DNA of 64,000 nt, taken from assembly GCF_004769405.1 (NCBI RefSeq), contig NZ_RQES01000010.1:372001-436000 (forward strand), given 5' to 3'. Each line of letters begins with the position of its first letter. Position 1 is the first letter of the stretch. Under the pieces are notes generated by a model. The model made no database searches, was not told where the DNA came from, and saw only the letters and a list, made by a program, of their open reading frames with translations. A program made the position numbers and the translations under genes. Origin of the DNA: Leptospira selangorensis (GTDB taxonomy: Bacteria; Spirochaetota; Leptospiria; Leptospirales; Leptospiraceae). Below are positions 59,085 to 64,000 of the stretch, in pieces.

Positions 59085-60476
59085 TCAATCGCTGACACTA
59101 AGTCCGCTTGGAACGGTTGCCGGAATTTTATTCCCCAAACTTAAGGTAGTGGGAGAAGATAATGAATTTAAAAATTCCAGCAGCTGATCCATTTCATTCT
59201 CTGAAATTACTATATTCATATTTAATAATGGATCTAAAGTCGCTAAAATTTCGTTCTTTATTGCAGAACTAGATAAATAAGAACTCCTTAAATCTACGGG
59301 AATATTATTCGGATCATAATTTAATAGAGAATCCCTGGGCTTTAGATGATGTTTGATCACATCCCTTAATGATGTATAAGCACCGTTATGAAAATAAGGA
59401 GAAGTGTAAGAAACTTCTCTTAAAGAAGGTGTCCTAAATGCAAAACTATCGTTTGTATTTCCGCTCGTACCCGACCGTCCTTTATCTAAAGGAGAATCCG
59501 CACCGAACCCTGGACCGAATTGTGGAATTGCCAAATTATGAAATTTTTGATCCGTCATCAAGGACCCGGAATGGCATCTAGAACAACCTGCCTTTCCATA
59601 AAACAAAAATGCTCCGGACTTTGCCTTGCTATTTAAAGCGCTATCATCTCCGTCTAAATATCGATTCCAAGGAGAAAGATCCCAATTACTTGAATCCGTA
59701 GTATCCCATAGATGGCCTGTAAAATCTCCTAACGCATTCGCAGCATCTTCAAAACCTAATTCAGAAACATCTAACTCTGGATACGCATCTTGGAATAAGC
59801 CTACATATCCGGGAATATCCAATAATCTTTGCAATAGACCGTTCCAAATCGCTTGAGGATTTGAATCCGAAATATTAGCGATAGAATTACTTCCATTTTG
59901 ACCGAGCATTTCCGTTCTGGAGAGAACTGGGATCATAGCCTGAGCAGCTAATAAACTTTTGAGCCCGGAGGGTAAAGTAACTCCAGACGGAGAAACAAAA
60001 TTTGAATTTTCATCTATGGATATTCTTCCGTCCCAGAAAAAACTTTTCCACTCCAGTGAAGAGCGATTATGCAATTCCATAGAATTTCTATGAATAAACA
60101 CACCGGTATTCAAACTTCTAGTTTGTCCGGAGCCTACCCCGCCTTCTCCAATCGATAATGCAAGTGTGTCCCCTGAAACAAGCCCTGGATTATGACAGGT
60201 AGCACAGGAAATGTTTTTATTCCCTGAAAGTATTTTATCAAAAAATAATGCCTCTCCTAGTTTCAAGATTTCCGGAGAAGGAGAAGTATGTTTATCCAAA
60301 GGACCGACTTGATTTGAAGCCAGCACTCTTCTCAATCGATCATCTTCCGTTTCCAAATCTAAAAAAGCGAATACTGCTAATCCATCTGAAGAACTAGAAA
60401 GTTTAGGACTGCAAACCGTACAAAAAGCAGTTAAGAAGAAGATGATATAATTCCTGATATTTCCCAAACGTTTCAT
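59085..60476 (-). CDS. Di-heme cytochrome c peroxidase-like (MauG/CcpA) lipoprotein
   Basis: 463 residues. A signal peptide has a possible lipobox TVC (Cys22, IIFFLTAFCTVCSPK). Two c-type heme motifs are CATCH (Cys91, Cys94, His95) and CSRCH (Cys298, Cys301, His302). The surrounding text (KLGEALFFDKILSGNKNISCATCHNP, KSFFWDGRIS, SPYFHNGAYTSLRDVIKHHL) is that of the CcpA/MauG family, which reduces peroxide or oxidises substrates. It starts 6 bases downstream of the porin-like gene. The mature N-terminus shares a signature with the neighbouring lipoprotein. Confidence 0.88.
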   Translation of the reverse strand: MKRLGNIRNYIIFFLTAFCTVCSPKLSSSSDGLAVFAFLDLETEDDRLRRVLASNQVGPLDKHTSPSPEILKLGEALFFDKILSGNKNISCATCHNPGLVSGDTLALSIGEGGVGSGQTRSLNTGVFIHRNSMELHNRSSLEWKSFFWDGRISIDENSNFVSPSGVTLPSGLKSLLAAQAMIPVLSRTEMLGQNGSNSIANISDSNPQAIWNGLLQRLLDIPGYVGLFQDAYPELDVSELGFEDAANALGDFTGHLWDTTDSSNWDLSPWNRYLDGDDSALNSKAKSGAFLFYGKAGCSRCHSGSLMTDQKFHNLAIPQFGPGFGADSPLDKGRSGTSGNTNDSFAFRTPSLREVSYTSPYFHNGAYTSLRDVIKHHLKPRDSLLNYDPNNIPVDLRSSYLSSSAIKNEILATLDPLLNMNIVISENEMDQLLEFLNSLSSPTTLSLGNKIPATVPSGLSVSD

Positions 60477-60482
60477 CTTTTT

Positions 60483-62240
60483 CTAAAATATATATTCGGT
60501 AGCGATTAGAGTTTGGGTTTCTACCAAAGGTCTTCCCATCAGATCGTTTACAGTCACACCATTTGGAAATCCAAGTGAGGTCAAAACCACTTGAGAAAAT
60601 TGATCGGATACGTTTTGAGATTCTATCCCGGTTGTTCTTTCATCTCCTCTGATCCTTTCCAGAGAATTTACTCTAGTAGGTCTTCCCGTTTGATCAATGG
60701 ATACAATTTGGATCACAGCCAAGGAAATTTTTAGTCTTTCCATTGGGAAATAATTCAAAGAAGCTACAGTTTTATAAAATCTGGCCTTACCATGATCCAC
60801 ATGATTTCTTAGATCGAAAATATCTCGGATATTAACATTTCCTAATACTCCATCCGTTTGTAGATCGTATCGAACGACTTGATCGATCCAAGGAACATTA
60901 GAAGGAGCGGACATCACACCTGTCACAGGATCTTGGGCTCTTCCCATACCGTTTCCCGTTCCGGTCGTATACATCAGGAAAGCGCCGAATTTTTTATATC
61001 TCACATGAGTATAAAAATAAAGACCCTTCGCCAAAGAATCTCTTTCGTCTCGAGTATTGGTCGCATACAATTTACGAAATTCGTTCGATGCAATTGTGGT
61101 ATCCAATCCTTGGTTGAAAAAATCTTCCGGAAATAAGATCTGTTCGTTGATGAGAGAGGATTTTCCTCTTCTGTCTAAAAAATAATACGGCCCTCCCCCC
61201 AATGCAAATGAAAAGGAGTCTTCGTTATATGCTAGATCAGTCTGAAATCCAAAATAGATATCCTGCTTTGCTCTTTTTTCTCCTCTAAACATCCGAACTC
61301 TAGGATGGTTTTGACAATCAGCAGTACATACAAAATTCGCGGAATTATATTCTACTTCGTCCCGATCAATGCCTGTTATATTTTTGAAAATGAAAGGAGA
61401 ACTTAAACCTGCTAAAAACTTTTTAGATTCTCCTGTCGGTAAAAAATTCAAGATCCCTTGTAAATCTAGTCCGTAAGAATCTCCCGAACCGTTTGCTAAT
61501 GAATTTAATTTATCACTGGAGCCAGTAACAGTTAGTATCTCCAGGTCTTGTGCATTATTTCTACGATGAGTGGATTCGTTCCCCAGCATAAAATGAAATC
61601 CATAATATTCATCTTTGTGAAAAATGCTGATCCCTCTTTCTACACCTGTGGAAAATCCGAAGTTTTGAAATGCGGCGGATGCACCCATTCTTCCTGTCGG
61701 ATCTCCATCGATATAACGATGAGCCATCATTTCAGTTAAATTGAATACCGGACTGATCGTAACTGCAGCGGGTTGTTGTCCGACCCTTAGAGTAAGGAAT
61801 CGATCAAATAAAGGCATATTAAAATAAGCGAATCTTAAACTAAATGCATAATCGTTAAATCCCTGACAGACTTGGCTTCCGTCAAAATTCGTACAACCAT
61901 TCGCTTCCTGGGAATAAGTAGAATAAACATCAGGTGTGATCCTGAATCCGTAGCCCTTATATTCCCCTTCTTCAATATCTCCTTGGATATTTACCAATGC
62001 CCTTGCGACCCTAAAACCGGTACTCTGGCTATTAGGTCCCGAATAATCCGGGGCACCGTTAGGCTTTTTATCATTCAATCCATACGATACCCAAAGAACT
62101 CCGTTTACCGTAAATTTAGAAGGAACCGATAACTTTTTATCTTCCGTGATTATATCGAAGGACCAAATCGAATAAGAACTCAAAAAGAGGATCAGTCCAA
62201 GATAAACTTTTAGAGATCGACCCGGTTTGCGAGAACTCAT
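60483..62240 (-). CDS. Outer-membrane beta-barrel (porin-like) protein
   Basis: 585 residues. A signal peptide (LKVYLGLILFLSSYSIWSF) is followed by alternating beta strands ending in an aromatic C-terminus (LIATEYIF, C-terminal Phe), as in outer-membrane barrels. The N-terminal FTVNGVLWVSYGLNDKKPNG, FRVARALVNIQGDIEEGEYKGYGFRITPD and FAYFNMPLFDRFLTLRVGQQ resemble OprO/OprP-type porins. Two Cys pairs lie in loops (NGCTNFDGSQVCQG, FVCTADCQNH). The start codon lies two bases past ModE operator 2. It is cotranscribed with the peroxidase. Confidence 0.85.
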   Translation of the reverse strand: MSSRKPGRSLKVYLGLILFLSSYSIWSFDIITEDKKLSVPSKFTVNGVLWVSYGLNDKKPNGAPDYSGPNSQSTGFRVARALVNIQGDIEEGEYKGYGFRITPDVYSTYSQEANGCTNFDGSQVCQGFNDYAFSLRFAYFNMPLFDRFLTLRVGQQPAAVTISPVFNLTEMMAHRYIDGDPTGRMGASAAFQNFGFSTGVERGISIFHKDEYYGFHFMLGNESTHRRNNAQDLEILTVTGSSDKLNSLANGSGDSYGLDLQGILNFLPTGESKKFLAGLSSPFIFKNITGIDRDEVEYNSANFVCTADCQNHPRVRMFRGEKRAKQDIYFGFQTDLAYNEDSFSFALGGGPYYFLDRRGKSSLINEQILFPEDFFNQGLDTTIASNEFRKLYATNTRDERDSLAKGLYFYTHVRYKKFGAFLMYTTGTGNGMGRAQDPVTGVMSAPSNVPWIDQVVRYDLQTDGVLGNVNIRDIFDLRNHVDHGKARFYKTVASLNYFPMERLKISLAVIQIVSIDQTGRPTRVNSLERIRGDERTTGIESQNVSDQFSQVVLTSLGFPNGVTVNDLMGRPLVETQTLIATEYIF

Positions 62241-62242
62241 AT

Positions 62243-62275
62243 TCGCTATATAATTATCTATATAACGACTGTCAA
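62243..62275 (-). promoter_or_regulatory. ModE operator 2 overlapping the porin promoter
   Basis: TCGCTATATA (62243-62252), ATTATC (62253-62258), TATATAACGA (62259-62268): 9 of 10 arm bases pair. It fits the ModE consensus. On the minus strand, TTGACA (62270-62275) and TATATA (62247-62252) are 17 bases apart, so the operator covers the -10 and spacer. The ATG at 62240 lies 6 bases past the -10, which implies a leaderless or nearly leaderless mRNA. Confidence 0.87.
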
Positions 62276-62355
62276 TTCAAGATAGAATGTTTTGTTAAAC
62301 GAATGAGGTGGATTTTATAATATAGAAAATTGTTTATACGAAAGGAAATTAAGGA

Positions 62356-63519
62356 TCAAGTCCTGCAACGAACCAAACTTCCGTCCTTGCGGAAGAAGAT
62401 CTTCATCTCCATTCCTTTTTCCGGAGCCTGGGCATGATAATCCAATTTGCATTCGGATTCGGAAGGGGAAAAAGGATTTCGAGGAAGTTTTTCCTTAGGA
62501 CACCAGAATCTTTCCTTTTCGGAGCTATATAATTTCCAATCGGAAGGATAGAGAGGATGGATTCCCGCATCTAAAAATAGGTTTCTGGAAAGTTCATGAG
62601 GTTGGTAAGGGCTTCCTCCTCCGTGGACTCCGACAAACATATCGACTCTATCATCTCGAATGTACAAAGGGGATCCTGTATCGTTTAGGCAGAAGTACCC
62701 GTCATGGTACTTTCCATTCTGCATTTTGATCTTCTTCTCTTTGATCTTGGAAATAAAAGCCAGTGTACCGATCACTTTGGATTTATTGCAGGAAGAAATT
62801 CTGGGCCCGATCTTCTCACATAGATCCTTAAAACTCACCGCCAAGGTACGATATGGAAACACTTGGTAATTATATCCGGCTCCCCAACCCCATTCCAAAT
62901 CATAGAGTTCGTATTTCCCTTCTCCTGCGAAATGATACTTCTTCCCATCCTTTGCGATCCCGGAACCTTCCCAACGTACTTGTTCTAAGAATGTAGCGGA
63001 TGCTCGGCCGATTTCTTTTCCGGAAGGAGAATACGCGGCTACTTCCGTTCCAGGAAATGCTTCTTCCAATGCTAAATGATAATATGTAGGATAATAGGCT
63101 CCTAGATTTGCTTGTTGGAATTCCGACAAACGTTCCAGGTCATCTTGGGAGAGAAATCTTTCTAAAGGCTTAGGAGAATGATCCAGAGACGTCTGCATGG
63201 GTCGAAACGTATGTTGGTATGCCAAAGGTTTCAAATTGGTCCTTGGATAGATGCAGGACTCTTTAGAACGACGTATCTTAGATGTTTCGGACTTATTAAA
63301 TGGATCTTCTACAATAACGGCTTCTCCGTGAAATACTCGGATGCCATATTCTTTTTCAGGAAACTTACATTCACAACCTTCCGGAGAGTTAATGCAGAGT
63401 ACTTTTGCGTAAACTGGAGGAGTGTTTTGGCTGAATTGGGATGTGGAGAAGAGTAGAAGGCAGAGTAATATCCCGCTCCCAAAAGGGAGCGGGACCAGTT
63501 TTCTCAGAAAAAAGAGCAA
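62356..63519 (-). CDS. Secreted 3D-domain-like protein
   Basis: 387 residues. TTG start at 63519 immediately after the stop of the histone-like gene. Signal peptide (LLCLLLFSTSQFSQ). The region YRTLAVSFKDLCEKIG to GYFCLNDTGSPLYIRDDRVDMFVGVHGGGSPYQ (about 235-315) resembles a 3D (Asp-Asp-Asp) barrel of the MltA/YuiC type, with the DTG and RVDMF residues. Several cysteines may form disulfides. It may act on peptidoglycan, but this is tentative. A perfect 10-bp hairpin lies inside the first codons. Confidence 0.65.
   Translation of the reverse strand: MLFFLRKLVPLPFGSGILLCLLLFSTSQFSQNTPPVYAKVLCINSPEGCECKFPEKEYGIRVFHGEAVIVEDPFNKSETSKIRRSKESCIYPRTNLKPLAYQHTFRPMQTSLDHSPKPLERFLSQDDLERLSEFQQANLGAYYPTYYHLALEEAFPGTEVAAYSPSGKEIGRASATFLEQVRWEGSGIAKDGKKYHFAGEGKYELYDLEWGWGAGYNYQVFPYRTLAVSFKDLCEKIGPRISSCNKSKVIGTLAFISKIKEKKIKMQNGKYHDGYFCLNDTGSPLYIRDDRVDMFVGVHGGGSPYQPHELSRNLFLDAGIHPLYPSDWKLYSSEKERFWCPKEKLPRNPFSPSESECKLDYHAQAPEKGMEMKIFFRKDGSLVRCRT
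63471..63494. terminator. Perfect 10-bp hairpin inside the 5' end of the 3D-domain gene
   Basis: TCCCGCTCCC (63471-63480), AAAA, GGGAGCGGGA (63485-63494). It is within the signal-peptide codons (about residues 9-16), 26 bases past the histone-like stop. No T-run follows on either strand. It could limit read-through or translation of the downstream gene. Confidence 0.5.
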
Positions 63520-63786
63520 TTAGATGTTGCTCTCTCCTTCGCTGGAACCGCCAGTTGGGAACAGGCTTGGTGCAGGCGTAGGCTCTGGGGTCGCAACTGG
63601 AGCAGCAGGACGAGGCGCCGGTTTCTTTGGAGCAGCTTTTTTCTTAACTACTTTCTTTTTAGGCGCAGACTTCTTCTTAACTGCTTTCTTCTTAGTGGCT
63701 TTAACGACCTTTTTTTTCGCTACTTTCTTCTTTGCCGCTTTCTTCTTAGGTGCGGCTTTTTTCTTTGCTTTCTTCTTAGCTACCAT
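63520..63786 (-). CDS. Histone H1-like Lys/Ala-rich protein
   Basis: 88 residues from ATG 63786, with AAGGAG 8 bases upstream. The N-terminal ~60 residues are repeats of (A/V)KKKAxKK and APKKK type (VAKKKAKKKAAPKKKAAKKKVAKKKVV), as in bacterial H1/AlgP-like proteins that bind DNA. The tail is Pro/Ala/Thr-rich and ends in an acidic Ser/Glu segment (GGSSEGESNI). Nucleoid organisation is the likely role. Its stop abuts the TTG of the next gene. Confidence 0.88.
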   Translation of the reverse strand: MVAKKKAKKKAAPKKKAAKKKVAKKKVVKATKKKAVKKKSAPKKKVVKKKAAPKKPAPRPAAPVATPEPTPAPSLFPTGGSSEGESNI

Positions 63787-63993
63787 GGTAGATACTCCTT
63801 GTATCTGGGGAATCTTTCCGTTATTCCTAGAGTAAATTTCCACTCGTAAGACTTAGAGCCAAAAGAGTAAAACCTTTTTTCATTTTCTTTCGTTAAAGCA
63901 ATCTAAAACATTTCATAATGTTTCATTTCTATCTTAAGTTGCGCTGAATGAGTATCCTAGATCGGTAAAACTCTCTTCAGGAGAACGTAGTCG
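63787..63993. other. Upstream region of the histone-like gene with a 7-bp inverted repeat
   Basis: About 200 bases with no gene. It contains AAACATT (63906-63912), TCAT, AATGTTT (63917-63923), a perfect 7-bp inverted repeat around a 4-base centre. A plus-strand AGGAG (63979-63983) and ATG at 63994 may start a gene that runs out of the window. Confidence 0.35.
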
Positions 63994-64000
63994 ATGGCTA
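63994..64000 (+). CDS. Possible start of a plus-strand gene (runs off the window)
   Basis: ATGGCTA at the last seven bases, with AGGAG 10 bases upstream. Only two codons are visible, so the product cannot be named. Confidence 0.3.

Overview
The window looks like chromosomal DNA of a spirochaete of the genus Leptospira. The reasons are a P83/100-family protein, many small lipoproteins with relaxed spirochaetal lipoboxes, a single LolC/E-type permease next to LolD, a CarD plus PIN/TRAM pair and a caa3-type oxidase cluster with SCO and heme A/O synthases. By eye the G+C is around 40 percent or slightly more, which suggests one of the non-interrogans lineages; this is inference. No rRNA, tRNA, CRISPR array, insertion sequence or prophage was recognised. 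Gene density is high and three convergent pairs overlap at their 3' ends.

Layout: 1-0.9 kb, the end of an AraC-type regulator and a DUF4345-like membrane protein. 1-7 kb, P83/100, serC, rpiB and a LamG-like secreted protein. 6.9-11.3 kb, a minus-strand operon of two membrane sensor-like proteins, a TPR protein, a ribbon-helix-helix-like protein and a PIN-like protein. 11.4-20 kb, a metalloenzyme-superfamily protein, secreted TPR/FN3-like proteins, a methyltransferase, two lipoproteins and mtaB. 20-25.7 kb, lolCE-lolD, a fused and degenerate McsA/McsB-like gene, then clpC. 25.8-31.8 kb, membrane proteins, an orphan parA operon and gatB. 32-38 kb, dnaE, a histidine-kinase-like protein with a degenerate ATPase half and an M23 peptidase. 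38.3-42.7 kb, an ECF-like sigma factor, an unknown protein, a CHAT (caspase-like) protease and a Cys-rich protein in one transcription unit. 42.7-47.5 kb, a phasin-like protein, pckA, PIN/TRAM and carD. 47.6-54.2 kb, the caa3 oxidase operon, including an unlisted 52-codon gene, with divergent ctaA-ctaB. 54.3-56.9 kb, an M48 protease and a YdjM-like protein. 56.9-62.3 kb, a ModE-controlled cluster. 62.3-64 kb, a 3D-domain-like secreted protein and a histone-H1-like protein.

The strongest candidate for an undescribed system is 56.9-62.3 kb. A full-length ModE regulator is followed by three envelope genes (a lipoprotein with two sulfite-oxidase-fold-like repeats, a di-heme cytochrome c peroxidase-like lipoprotein and an outer-membrane beta-barrel). 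The block is bracketed by two near-perfect ModE operators, each overlapping a promoter, and the two lipoproteins share an ungapped N-terminal signature after the lipidated cysteine. No molybdate transporter is present, so ModE appears to control a cell-envelope redox module. Two further candidates are the sigma-CHAT operon and the McsA-McsB-like fusion upstream of clpC, which recalls the Firmicutes mcsA-mcsB-clpC arrangement.
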